Source: CAZUDO01 sp964618895 (GTDB taxonomy: Bacteria > Desulfobacterota > Binatia > DP-6). From it: a DNA stretch of 47,300 nucleotides. Position numbers and translations under genes: made by a program. Numbering within the stretch: position 1 is the first letter of the stretch; each line of letters begins with the position of its first letter. The DNA lies in the NCBI GenBank assembly GCA_964618895.1, contig CAZUDO010000126.1:1-47300 (forward strand), in the 5' to 3' direction. Below the pieces are notes generated by a model, which worked only from the letters and a program-made list of their open reading frames with translations, did not search any database and was not told where the DNA came from. This document shows, one piece after another, positions 32,477-40,804 of the stretch.

Positions 32477-33313
32477 TCACCCGGCCAGGCGTGACGGATC
32501 CTCGAGCAGGGCGCGCAGGTGCTCGAGCGCGCGGGCGGCATAGAAGCCGTCTTCCACCCGTTCATCGTAGGTGTAGCGCAGGGTGAACGTCTCGGCGCTG
32601 GTCACGGTGCCGTCGGTGGCGACGACCGGGGCCCGGTGCAGGCGCCCGATGGTGACAAAGATGGGGATGGTCCCGTACTCGTAGAGGTGATGGTAGGCGG
32701 CGTCGAGGCCGACGCTGCCCAGATTGGCGACGAAGGCGGAGGCGTACAGGGGATCGCCGGCGGAGAAGCTGTCCGGTAGCCACCCCCAGGCGTCGAGCCG
32801 GCGAACGAGCCGGACCCCGAGGCGCAGCACCGGGGCGGGGAGGCGGAGGAAGGTGCGGATCTCGCGGTCGGTGGCCGTCTCGCGGCCCGAGCGTCCCAGG
32901 CCGATGGCGGCGTGGAGCCGGTCGACCAGGGCGAGCAGCGGTTCCGCCGGATCGAAGGCGATCTTGGCGGTGTAGAGCGGCGCGTCGCGCTCGAGCCGCT
33001 GCTTGCCGCTGAACGCGAGCCAGATGCCGCGGCGCTCATAGAGCCGGCTGCCGGCGACGAAACGGTTCAGGCGCGGGAACTCGGCGAGCGCGAGCCCGAT
33101 CGCGCGCAGCACCAGGTGGAAGAGCGTGACCGCGCACGCCGGCGGCCGATCCGCGTTCACGGCGGTCAGGAAGCGCTGCGCGGCGGCGGCCGGGATGTGC
33201 TGCTCGAACAGGACGCAGGCCTCGTTCCTGGCCGGCATGAGGAACGGCATGATGCGCCGCACCGGGTGGACGGCCCGGGCCGGGGTGCCGTCGGGGCGGG
33301 AGAACAGCGCCAT
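32477..33313 (-). CDS. E2-like (2-oxoacid dehydrogenase) acyltransferase-fold protein lacking catalytic His
   Basis: 278 residues from the ATG at 33313; the longer frame adds a low-complexity leader. The fold matches the catalytic domain of 2-oxoacid dehydrogenase E2 and chloramphenicol acetyltransferases: ACAVTLFHLVLRAIGLALAEFPRLNRFV, YASAFVANLGSVGLDAAYHHLYEYGTIPIFVTIG and a terminal strand. The active-site motif that reads HRxxDG in active enzymes is DERVEDG (residues 250-256), with Glu in place of the catalytic His. There is no lipoyl domain. It may use a different acyl chemistry or be a non-catalytic paralogue. It lies 10 bases after the rdgC-like pair on the same strand. Confidence 0.75.
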   Translation of the reverse strand: MALFSRPDGTPARAVHPVRRIMPFLMPARNEACVLFEQHIPAAAAQRFLTAVNADRPPACAVTLFHLVLRAIGLALAEFPRLNRFVAGSRLYERRGIWLAFSGKQRLERDAPLYTAKIAFDPAEPLLALVDRLHAAIGLGRSGRETATDREIRTFLRLPAPVLRLGVRLVRRLDAWGWLPDSFSAGDPLYASAFVANLGSVGLDAAYHHLYEYGTIPIFVTIGRLHRAPVVATDGTVTSAETFTLRYTYDERVEDGFYAARALEHLRALLEDPSRLAG

Positions 33314-33323
33314 GCGCCGGGGC

Positions 33324-33863
33324 CTACCGCAGCGTGTCGACCCAGGCGCGCAGCGCCGGGAGCGTGCGCGTCGCCCACGACGAGGCCCCGCGCAGGCGGC
33401 AGAAGTCGGCGAACAGCGCGTCCACGACGCCGACGGCGTCTTCGACATCCGCGAGACGAAGGAAGAGGTCGTTCTCGAGCGCGGCGCGGGGATCGTCCGG
33501 GCCGTCGTCCTTGGCCCCGAGGGCGGGACAGCGCAGCCCCTCGTAGACCAGCAAGCCGCCGTCGAGCGTGAGCTCCCAGTGGCGTTCGCCGCGACGGACC
33601 ACCAGCCGGGTACGATCGACGAGCTTGCCGCCCCGCAGGCCGGCGCCGATCTCGGCGCGCACGTCGCCCGGACCGACGATCGTCAGGCGGGTGTTCGCCT
33701 GTCCGCCCTCCAGAACCACCCGGTCGCCGAGGGTGAGCTCGACGGGCGCGCCGTCGATCTCGAAGCGTCCGCCGTCGCTTTCGATCCGGTGCACCAACCA
33801 GGTGAGGAACTCGCGCCCGAGAAAACGCTTCTCCTGGACGACGGCGAGAAAGTCCTCCGTCAT
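33324..33863 (-). CDS. RdgC-like protein, C-terminal half encoded separately
   Basis: 179 residues from the ATG at 33863, which overlaps the TGA of the gene upstream (ATGA). Features: FLGREFLTWLVHRIESDGGRF, VELTLGDRVVLEG, RLVVRRGERHWELTLDGGL and a C-terminal helix FLRLADVEDAVGVVDALFADFCRL. The FLTWL motif and acidic, helical C-terminus resemble the C-terminal part of RdgC-type recombination-associated proteins. The upstream gene encodes the N-terminal-like half, so the pair would together make the usual RdgC ring subunit, about 408 residues in total. RdgC binds DNA and modulates RecA. The split assignment is inferred from overlap and partial motif resemblance. Confidence 0.6.
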   Translation of the reverse strand: MTEDFLAVVQEKRFLGREFLTWLVHRIESDGGRFEIDGAPVELTLGDRVVLEGGQANTRLTIVGPGDVRAEIGAGLRGGKLVDRTRLVVRRGERHWELTLDGGLLVYEGLRCPALGAKDDGPDDPRAALENDLFLRLADVEDAVGVVDALFADFCRLRGASSWATRTLPALRAWVDTLR

Positions 33864-34549
33864 CCCGCCACCTCCGCGCCGGCGGTCGGGAGCGGCAGGC
33901 GCGGCACGTCGTCGTCGTCGTCGGGCGGCCGGTCGTCCCCGGCCAGCGTGCATGGTGCCACCGACCGCACGGCCGCGACCGCCGCCGGGGGCAGGCCCAG
34001 GTGTTCGGCCGCCAGGTACGGGATGAGCGGGACCGGGCCGACGCCGAAGGTCTGCCGGAACAGCTCCGTGAAGGCCTCGACCGGGCGGCGGGCGCGCCCG
34101 CTGAAGTAGAGCAGCCCGCGCTCGAGGTTCCACACGCAGTCGAACAGGCGCGGGGTGGGGAGCGCGCGCAGCAGGAGGCGGGCTTCGACCTCGGATTTTA
34201 CCTGCTTCCGCGCGCTGGCGCCGAGGCGGTCGAGGCCGCGCTCGGCCTTGAGCGCTTCTTCGGCGCGCCGGCGCTCCAGCCACAGCAGCTTGGCGGGGAT
34301 CACGCGGCGATCGAAGCGGTAGCCGACCGCGAGATAGTGCTGGACGAAGAGGTCGGCCGGCGAGAAGGTGGTGGCGAGCGGGTCGTGGACGGCGACCCAA
34401 CCGGCCGCCTCGCTCACGTCGCTGCGGTCGTCATCGAGCTCGTGAAACGCCCGCCGCGTCACCGCCCGCGCCACGGCCTCGCGGTCGAGGTGCGGCGGCG
34501 GCACGGCCACGAAGCGCACGACGGTGGTGCTACCGGAGAGAAGGCCCAC
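33860..34549 (-). CDS. RdgC-like protein, N-terminal half
   Basis: 229 residues from the GTG at 34549, chosen because an AAAGGA ribosome binding site lies about 6 bases upstream and similarity begins at VGLLSGSTTVVRFVAV. Matching features include WVAVHDPLATTFSPADLF, VGYRFDRRVIPAKLL, the Lys/Arg-rich helix RKQVKSEVEARLLLRALP and LFDCVWNLERGLLYFSGRA. These correspond to the N-terminal and central parts of RdgC (for example the KSEV/KDEV...LLPRAF segment). The last 40 residues are an acidic and Pro-rich tail (DDRPPDDDDDVP). It is translationally coupled to the downstream half. Role: RecA modulation and replication-fork maintenance, by family. Confidence 0.65.
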   Translation of the reverse strand: MGLLSGSTTVVRFVAVPPPHLDREAVARAVTRRAFHELDDDRSDVSEAAGWVAVHDPLATTFSPADLFVQHYLAVGYRFDRRVIPAKLLWLERRRAEEALKAERGLDRLGASARKQVKSEVEARLLLRALPTPRLFDCVWNLERGLLYFSGRARRPVEAFTELFRQTFGVGPVPLIPYLAAEHLGLPPAAVAAVRSVAPCTLAGDDRPPDDDDDVPRLPLPTAGAEVAG

Positions 34550-34744
34550 GTGTCGTCCTTTCAGCGATGAAGGGAGGGGCGAGTTGGTACCATCCACCCC
34601 GGCAGGGCGCAAGGCGGGCGGCGCACGGCGGCGTCGCTGCGGGTCGACACGGTGCGACGAGGGCGCGCTCGCGAGGCGTACACGCATGCTGTGATCGTCG
34701 TCGAGCGGTGGACGTGCGATCCGGGGCCGCGGGCGCGTGCGGAT

Positions 34745-34773
34745 TTGCAACGGGTGATTCGCTGTAGTAGCCA
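34745..34773 (+). promoter_or_regulatory. candidate promoter of the dprA-topA-trmFO operon
   Basis: TTGCAA (34745-34750), 17 bases, TAGCCA (34768-34773), predicted start close to the ATG at 34788, with no clear ribosome binding site. The remaining 34550-34744 holds no gene that I can support. Confidence 0.3.
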
Positions 34774-34787
34774 CGTGCGTTCTACCC

Positions 34788-35903
34788 ATGTTCGGCCGTG
34801 CTCCGCAGCTCATCGACGGCGAGTCGAGGCTCGCCTGGCTCGGCCTCGGGATGTGTGCCGAGGTGACGCCGGCGCGTGCGTACGCGCTGTGCGCGCACTT
34901 CGGGACGCCCGCGGCCGTGCTGGCGACGTCCGCCGGGGCGCTGGCGCAGGTCGGGGTGGCGGCGCACGCGGTGGTGGCGATCGGGCAGGCGCGTGTGCGC
35001 GCCCTGGCCGAGGCTGCGCGGCTTCGGGCGGTCGGGGGGACGTGGATCGCACGAGATGATCCTGCGTATCCCGCGGCGCTGTGTGCGATCGCGGATCCCC
35101 CGCTGGTATTGGCGGTCCGCGGCGCGCTGACGGCAGATGACGCTCTGGCCGTCGCCATTGTCGGGGCCCGGCGGGCAAGCGAGTACGGGCGGCGGGTGGC
35201 AGCCGAGCTGGCAACCGGCCTCGCCCAGGCCGGTGTGACGGTGGTGAGCGGGCTGGCCACCGGCATCGACGCCGCCGCCCACCAGGCGGCGCTGGCCGCC
35301 GGGGGGCGTACGGTGGCCGTGCTGGGGACCGGGGTCGATCGCGTGTATCCGCCGTGGCACGCCGGGCTGGCCACCGACATCGCGGCCCGGGGGGCGTTGG
35401 TGAGCGAGTTCCCGTGCGGGACGCCGCCCCTGCAGCATCATTTCCCCCGCCGCAACCGCCTCATCAGCGGCCTCAGCCTGGGCACCGTCGTGGTCGAGGC
35501 CGCCGAGCAGAGCGGCTCGCTCATCACGGCGCGATGCGCGCTCGAGCAGGGCCGCGAGGTATTCGCGGTGCCCGGGCCGGTGGGCCGGGCGGCGCATCAC
35601 GGCCCGCACCGGCTCATCCGCGACGGCGCGATCCTGGTCCGCTCGGTGGAGGACATTCTCGCCGAGCTGGCGCCGGCGCTCACGGCGCGGGTGCAGGCCG
35701 CACGGGCCGCGGCGGCACACGCGGGGCTCGACGACGGCGAGCGGCGCGTGCTGGACGCCGTCGGTATCGAGACCCGCCACGTCGACGACGTCGTCCGCCA
35801 CGCGGGCATGGCGACGGCGACCGCGCTCGAGACGCTCCTCGGGCTCGAGCTGCGGGGGCTGGTGCAGCAGCTCCCGGGAAAGCGCTTCCGGCGCGCGGCC
35901 TAG
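34788..35903 (+). CDS. dprA: DNA processing protein DprA
   Basis: 371 residues. N-terminal SAM/HhH-like region (TPARAYALCAHFGTPAAVL), then the DprA Rossmann domain: AIVGARRASEYGRRVAAELATGLAQAGVTVVSGLATGIDAAAHQAAL written in order, with TVAVLGTGVDRVYPPWH, LVSEFPCGTPPLQHHFPRRNRLISGLS, EAAEQSGSLITARCALEQGREVFAVPG. The C-terminal winged-helix domain is present (DDGERRVLDAVG ... ELRGLVQQLPGKRF). DprA loads RecA onto incoming single-stranded DNA during transformation. The dprA-topA-trmFO order is common in bacteria; the next gene starts 1 base after its stop. Confidence 0.95.
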   Translation: MFGRAPQLIDGESRLAWLGLGMCAEVTPARAYALCAHFGTPAAVLATSAGALAQVGVAAHAVVAIGQARVRALAEAARLRAVGGTWIARDDPAYPAALCAIADPPLVLAVRGALTADDALAVAIVGARRASEYGRRVAAELATGLAQAGVTVVSGLATGIDAAAHQAALAAGGRTVAVLGTGVDRVYPPWHAGLATDIAARGALVSEFPCGTPPLQHHFPRRNRLISGLSLGTVVVEAAEQSGSLITARCALEQGREVFAVPGPVGRAAHHGPHRLIRDGAILVRSVEDILAELAPALTARVQAARAAAAHAGLDDGERRVLDAVGIETRHVDDVVRHAGMATATALETLLGLELRGLVQQLPGKRFRRAA

Positions 35904-35904
35904 C

Positions 35905-38451
35905 ATGGCGAAGCACCTCGTCATCGTCGAGGCGCCGGCCAAGGCGAAAACGCTCGGCAAGTACCTCGGGCGCGACTACCAGGTGAAAGCCTCGGTCGGC
36001 CACGTGGTCGATCTCCCCAAATCGAAGCTCGGGGTCGACATCGAGAACGACTTCGCCGCCGAGTACCACGTCATCCAGGGCAAGACGAAGGTGCTCGACG
36101 ACATCAAGAAGGCGGCCAAGGACAAGGAGAACATCTATCTGGCCCCCGACCCCGACCGCGAGGGCGAAGCCATCGCCTGGCACATCGCCCAGAAGCTCGG
36201 GCCGAAACGCAAGAACGTGCACCGCGTGCTGTTCAACGAGATCACCAAGAAGGCGGTGCTGGAGGCCTTGAAGCACCCGGGCACGCTCGATCAGCACCGC
36301 TTCGAGGCGCAACAGGCCCGGCGCATCCTCGATCGGCTGGTGGGATACCGGCTGTCGCCGCTCCTCTGGAAGAAGGTGCGCCGCGGGCTGTCGGCGGGCC
36401 GGGTGCAGTCGGTGGCGGTGCGCATCATCGTCGAGCGCGAGCGCGAGATCCGCGCCTTCACGGCGGAGGAGTACTGGACGGTCGAGGCCCGGCTCGAAGC
36501 GGTCGCGCCGCCGCCGTTCGTGGCGCGGCTGGCCGAGGTCGACGGCGTCCGGCTCGACCACAAGCAGCTGCGGCTCGACACCAAGGCGCGGGTCGACGAG
36601 GTGCTCGCCGGGCTCGGCGATACGGCCTGGACGGTCACCAAGGTCGAACGCAAAGAACGCCGCCGGCACCCCACGCCGCCCTTCATCACGTCGCGCCTGC
36701 AGCAGGAGGCGTCGCGCAAGCTCGGCTACCAGCCCTCGCGGACGATGCGCATCGCGCAGCGCTTGTACGAAGGCATCGAGCTCGGCGACGAGGGCGCGGT
36801 CGGCCTGATCACCTACATGCGCACCGACTCGACGCGTATCTCGGGCGAGGCCATCGGCGCCGCGCGCAGCTACATCACGGGGCGCTACGGGCCGCCGTAC
36901 GTGCCCGAGGCGCCCAACGTCTACCGCTCGAAGAAGGACGCCCAGGACGCCCACGAAGCCATCCGGCCCACGTCCATGGACTACGATCCCGAGCGCGTGG
37001 CGCGCTTCCTCGACAAAGAAGAGCTGGCCGTCTACACGCTCGTCTGGAACCGCTTCGTCGCCAGCCAGATGGCGTCGGCGGTGTTCGACGCCACCGCGGT
37101 CGACCTACAGGCCGGGACGTGCCGCTTCCGGGCCACCGGCCAGATCCTCAAGTTCGACGGTTTCATCCGCGTCTACACCGAGGGCCGTGACGACGACACG
37201 CCGGCCGCCGGCGAGGAAGAGGGCGAGGGGCAGCTCCCGCCGCTCACCGAGGGCGAGACCGTCCGGCTGCTCGAGCTCGTGCCCGAGCAGCATTTCACCC
37301 AGCCCCCGCCCCGGTTCACGCAGGCGACACTCATCAGGGAGCTGGAAGAGCAAGGCATCGGGCGCCCGTCCACGTACGCCAGCATCATGGGCACCATCCT
37401 CAATAAGGAGTACGTGGCCGAGGACGAGCAGCGGCGCGTGAAACCGACCGAGCTCGGGTTCCTGGTGACGGACCTCCTGGTCGAGTCCTTCCCCGACGTG
37501 CTCAACGTCGAGTTCACCGCCGGCATGGAGGACCAGCTCGACCGCATTGAAGAAGGGCACGAGCACTGGGTGCAGGCCATGCGGCGGTTCTGGGAACCGT
37601 TCGCGCGCGACCTCGAGAAGGCCGAGGTCGAGATGCGCGACGTGAAGCGCGAGGAGCGCCTCACCGATCTCGTGTGCGAGAAGTGCGGCCAGGCCATGAT
37701 CATCAAATGGGGCCGGCGCGGCGAGTTCCTCGCCTGCCGCGGCTATCCGGAGTGCAAGAACACCACTAACTTCACGCGCGACGACGACGGCACCATCCGC
37801 CCGGTCGCGGCCGAGACCACCGACGAGAAGTGCGACCAGTGCGGGCGGCCGATGCAGGTGCGCTTCGGGCGCTACGGTAAGTTCCTCGGCTGCTCGGGCT
37901 ATCCCGAGTGCCGGAACATGCAGCCGCTCTTCAAGCCGGTGCCGACGGGCGTCAAGTGTCTCGCGTGCCCCACGGGCGAGATGATGGAACGGCGCTCGCG
38001 GCGCGGGAAAACGTTCTACAGCTGCAGTGGGTATCCCGCCTGCCAGTTCGTGGCCTGGGATCCGCCCGTGCCGGAGCCGTGCCCGCGCTGCGGCGCCGGC
38101 TTCGTCACCGAAAAGGTCACCAAGCGCTACGGCACGGTGCGCCGCTGCCCCAAGGAAGAGTGCGGCTGGCAGCAGCAGATCGACACCGGCGATGGCGGCG
38201 ACTACGCGCCGCTGCCGGAGCGTCGCGCCGCGGCGCAGATCCGCCGTCGGCCGGGCGGGCCGTCGCGCGGATCCGCGACGGGTGCGCCCGCGAAGGCGGC
38301 CAAGGTCGTGAAGGTGCCCGCCAAGACCGCGGCCAAGACCGCGGCCAAGCCCGCGGCCAAGACCACCGGCAAGACGCGCGCCAAGAGCCCGGCCAAGACG
38401 CCCGGCAAGCGCCGTCCCGCGGCGCGCCAGCGCGCGTCGTCGTCCTCGTGA
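35905..38451 (+). CDS. topA: DNA topoisomerase I
   Basis: 848 residues. The TOPRIM domain holds APDPDREGEAI (Asp82, Asp84, Glu86, Glu88 region), and the catalytic tyrosine is Tyr304 in GLITYMRTDSTRIS. Family segments FEAQQARRILDRLVGYRLSP and ARFTQATLIRELEEQGIGRPSTYA-like gate motifs are present. Four C-terminal zinc ribbons follow (CEKCG, CDQCG, CLAC, CPRCG, each closed by a C/G-x-PEC/PAC/EEC pair). The last 60 residues are Lys/Ala/Pro-rich (KTAAKTAAKPAAKTTGK), like histone-H1-type DNA-binding tails. The enzyme relaxes negative supercoils. Confidence 0.96.
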   Translation: MAKHLVIVEAPAKAKTLGKYLGRDYQVKASVGHVVDLPKSKLGVDIENDFAAEYHVIQGKTKVLDDIKKAAKDKENIYLAPDPDREGEAIAWHIAQKLGPKRKNVHRVLFNEITKKAVLEALKHPGTLDQHRFEAQQARRILDRLVGYRLSPLLWKKVRRGLSAGRVQSVAVRIIVEREREIRAFTAEEYWTVEARLEAVAPPPFVARLAEVDGVRLDHKQLRLDTKARVDEVLAGLGDTAWTVTKVERKERRRHPTPPFITSRLQQEASRKLGYQPSRTMRIAQRLYEGIELGDEGAVGLITYMRTDSTRISGEAIGAARSYITGRYGPPYVPEAPNVYRSKKDAQDAHEAIRPTSMDYDPERVARFLDKEELAVYTLVWNRFVASQMASAVFDATAVDLQAGTCRFRATGQILKFDGFIRVYTEGRDDDTPAAGEEEGEGQLPPLTEGETVRLLELVPEQHFTQPPPRFTQATLIRELEEQGIGRPSTYASIMGTILNKEYVAEDEQRRVKPTELGFLVTDLLVESFPDVLNVEFTAGMEDQLDRIEEGHEHWVQAMRRFWEPFARDLEKAEVEMRDVKREERLTDLVCEKCGQAMIIKWGRRGEFLACRGYPECKNTTNFTRDDDGTIRPVAAETTDEKCDQCGRPMQVRFGRYGKFLGCSGYPECRNMQPLFKPVPTGVKCLACPTGEMMERRSRRGKTFYSCSGYPACQFVAWDPPVPEPCPRCGAGFVTEKVTKRYGTVRRCPKEECGWQQQIDTGDGGDYAPLPERRAAAQIRRRPGGPSRGSATGAPAKAAKVVKVPAKTAAKTAAKPAAKTTGKTRAKSPAKTPGKRRPAARQRASSSS

Positions 38452-38459
38452 GCGCCTCG

Positions 38460-39812
38460 ATGTCCGACCTGGCGGGCGATCGCGTCACGATCATCGGCGG
38501 CGGGCTTGCCGGATGCGAGGCGGCCTGGCAGCTCGCCCGCCGGGGGGTGGCCGTCGACCTGCACGAGATGCGTCCGGTGCGCGGGACCGAAGCGCATCTC
38601 ACCGATCGGCTGGGCGAGCTCGTGTGCTCAAATTCGTTCCGCAATGCCACGCTGGAGACGGCGGTCGGCCTGCTGAAGGAGGAGATGCGGCAGCTCGGCT
38701 CCCTCGTCATGCAGGTGGCCGACGCGCATCGGGTGCCGGCCGGGGCGTGTTTGGCGGTCGACCGCGTGTCGTTCGCCGAGGGCCTGACGCGGGCGGTCGA
38801 GGGGCTGGCCACGGTGCGCATCGTGCGCGACGAGGTCACCGACATTCCCCCCGGGCTCACCATCCTGGCGAGCGGGCCGCTCACCTCGCCGGCGTTGTCG
38901 GCGGCGCTGCAACGGGTGCTCGGGAGCACCCACCTCTACTTCTACGACGCGATCGCCCCCATCATGACCGTCGACTCGATCGACATGGACGTGGCCTGGA
39001 AGGCGTCGCGCTACGACAAGGGCGGCGAGGACTACATCAACTGCCCGTTCGACCGCGCCGAGTACTATGCCTTCGTCGACGCGGTCCTGGCGGCCGAGAA
39101 GGTGCCCACGCGCGACTTCGAGCGCTGCGTGTACTTCGAGGGCTGCATGCCGATCGAAGAGATGGCGCGGCGCGGACGCGATACGCTCGCGTTCGGGCCC
39201 ATGCGCCCGGTCGGTCTCACCGATCCGCGCACGGGCAAGCGGCCGTTCGCGTGCCTGCAGCTCCGGCAGGACGACACCGACGGGCGGTTGTTCAATATGG
39301 TGGGCTTCCAGACCAAGATGACCTATCCCGAGCAGCGGCGCGTGTTCCGGATGATCCCGGGCCTCGCGCGTGCCGAGTTCGTGCGCTTGGGGAGCCTGCA
39401 CCGCAATACGTTCGTCGACTCGCCGGCACTGCTCCTGCCGTCGCTGCAGGTGGTTGGGCGCAAGCGCCTCCTGGTCGCCGGGCAGCTGGTCGGTGTCGAG
39501 GGTTACGTCGAGTCGGCCGCCACCGGGCTGCTGGCGGGCGTCAACGTGGGGCGTCTCCTGCGTGGCGAAGCGCCCGCCACGCCGCCGCGCGCCACCGCGC
39601 TCGGCTCGCTGCTCGCGTACGTCACTCAGCGGGGCAAGAAGGCGTTTCAGCCCATGAACGCCAACTACGGTCTCTTCCCGCCGCTCACGCGTCCTCTGCG
39701 GGGTCGTGACAAGAAGCTGGCCATGGCCGAGCGGGCGCTCGGCGAGTTGACGCGCTGGCGTGAGGGGCTCCATCTCGAGCCGGGAGCCCCGGGTCGGCTG
39801 TCGGTGGCGTGA
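38460..39812 (+). CDS. trmFO: tRNA (uracil-54-C5) methyltransferase, folate/FAD type
   Basis: 450 residues from the ATG at 38460; a GTG at 38448 overlapping the topA stop is an alternative. FAD site VTIIGGGLAGCEAAWQLA, then VDLHEMRPVRGTEAHLTD, ELVCSNSFRN (conserved Cys) and later YFEGCMPIEEMA (second conserved Cys). GRLFNMVGFQTKMTYPEQRRVFRMIPGL and a C-terminal QPMNANYGLFPPL are family hallmarks. TrmFO methylates U54 of tRNA using methylenetetrahydrofolate and FAD. The next gene starts by a 4-base overlap. Confidence 0.95.
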   Translation: MSDLAGDRVTIIGGGLAGCEAAWQLARRGVAVDLHEMRPVRGTEAHLTDRLGELVCSNSFRNATLETAVGLLKEEMRQLGSLVMQVADAHRVPAGACLAVDRVSFAEGLTRAVEGLATVRIVRDEVTDIPPGLTILASGPLTSPALSAALQRVLGSTHLYFYDAIAPIMTVDSIDMDVAWKASRYDKGGEDYINCPFDRAEYYAFVDAVLAAEKVPTRDFERCVYFEGCMPIEEMARRGRDTLAFGPMRPVGLTDPRTGKRPFACLQLRQDDTDGRLFNMVGFQTKMTYPEQRRVFRMIPGLARAEFVRLGSLHRNTFVDSPALLLPSLQVVGRKRLLVAGQLVGVEGYVESAATGLLAGVNVGRLLRGEAPATPPRATALGSLLAYVTQRGKKAFQPMNANYGLFPPLTRPLRGRDKKLAMAERALGELTRWREGLHLEPGAPGRLSVA

Positions 39813-40804
39813 CCCCGGTCGCGCCCGACGCTCCGACACCTCGCGCCGCCCGGGTGGTGGCGGTCATCGACATCGGCAGCAACTCGGTGTTGCTGCTCAC
39901 GGCGGCGATCGACGGCGCGGGGCGGGCGCGGGCCCTCGATGAAGCGGGTGTGACCACGCGTCTCGGTGCGGGGCTCCGGCCCGGGGAGAGGCTCGACACC
40001 GCCGCCCGCGCGCGGACGCTGGCGGCCGTGGTCGCGTTGGCGGCGCGGGCACGCGCGCGCGGGGCGACCGCGGTCTGGGCTTTCGGGACGTCGGCCGCGC
40101 GTGACGCGACGGACGGGGCGGCGTTCGGGCGCGACGTGGCGGCGGCGGGCGGGGTCGAGTTCGCGGTCCTCACGAGCGACGAAGAGGCCCGGCTCGCATT
40201 TGCGGCCGTCGCCCACGGGCTCGGGGTGGGGGAGCGGCCGCTGCTCGCCGTCGATGCGGGTGGCCGAAGTACCGAGGTGACGTACGGTGTGGGCACACGT
40301 ATCCACGATGCCGTGAGCCTGCCGCTCGGCGCGTTGGCGCTTACCGAAGCCCATCTCCACGCGGATCCTCCGGCCCCGGCCGAGTTCGACCGGCTGGTGG
40401 CCGCCGTCGATGACGTGGTGCGCCCGCGCGTGCGTTTCCCCGTGCCGGCTGGTGTCGTGCTGGCGGCGAGTGGCGGTACGGCGACCGCACTGGCGGCCCT
40501 CGATCTCGGACTTGCCACCTACGTGCCGGCACGCGTCCACGGGTATCGGCTTCCGCTGAGCGCTCTGGCGACACAGCGGGCGCGGCTCGTGACCATGCCG
40601 CTCGCCGCGCGCACCGCGCTTCCGGGGCTCGACCCGGGGCGGGCGGCGATCCTGCCCGCCGGGGCGGTGATCCTCGAGTGCCTGGCGGAAGCGGTGGGGG
40701 TAGATACCATCATGGTCAGCGATCACGGCGTGCGGCACGCCGTCCTGCGCGCGCGCCTGGCTGGGCTCGGAGTCGATGCGGACCTGGGAACGCTGTGGAG
40801 GTGA
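39809..40804 (+). CDS. Ppx/GppA-family phosphatase
   Basis: 331 residues from the GTG at 39809, overlapping the trmFO stop. The first phosphate motif is AVIDIGSNSVLLL, and the second, which usually reads DIGGGSTE, is VDAGGRSTEV here. The central domain has FGTSAARDATDGAAFG and SDEEARLAFAAVA. The ending is VSDHGVRHAVLRARL. It is about 300 residues, so it consists only of the N-terminal ASKHA-type catalytic part, without the HD domain of longer exopolyphosphatases. It should hydrolyse polyphosphate or pppGpp. It sits between trmFO and glnE with 4-base overlaps on both sides, so all may be co-regulated. Confidence 0.88.
   Translation: MTPVAPDAPTPRAARVVAVIDIGSNSVLLLTAAIDGAGRARALDEAGVTTRLGAGLRPGERLDTAARARTLAAVVALAARARARGATAVWAFGTSAARDATDGAAFGRDVAAAGGVEFAVLTSDEEARLAFAAVAHGLGVGERPLLAVDAGGRSTEVTYGVGTRIHDAVSLPLGALALTEAHLHADPPAPAEFDRLVAAVDDVVRPRVRFPVPAGVVLAASGGTATALAALDLGLATYVPARVHGYRLPLSALATQRARLVTMPLAARTALPGLDPGRAAILPAGAVILECLAEAVGVDTIMVSDHGVRHAVLRARLAGLGVDADLGTLWR

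Noticed and set aside
34550..34787. Small rightward frames before dprA
   Set aside because: No ribosome binding site and no recognisable product; the interval fits a divergent promoter region between rdgC-like and dprA genes.
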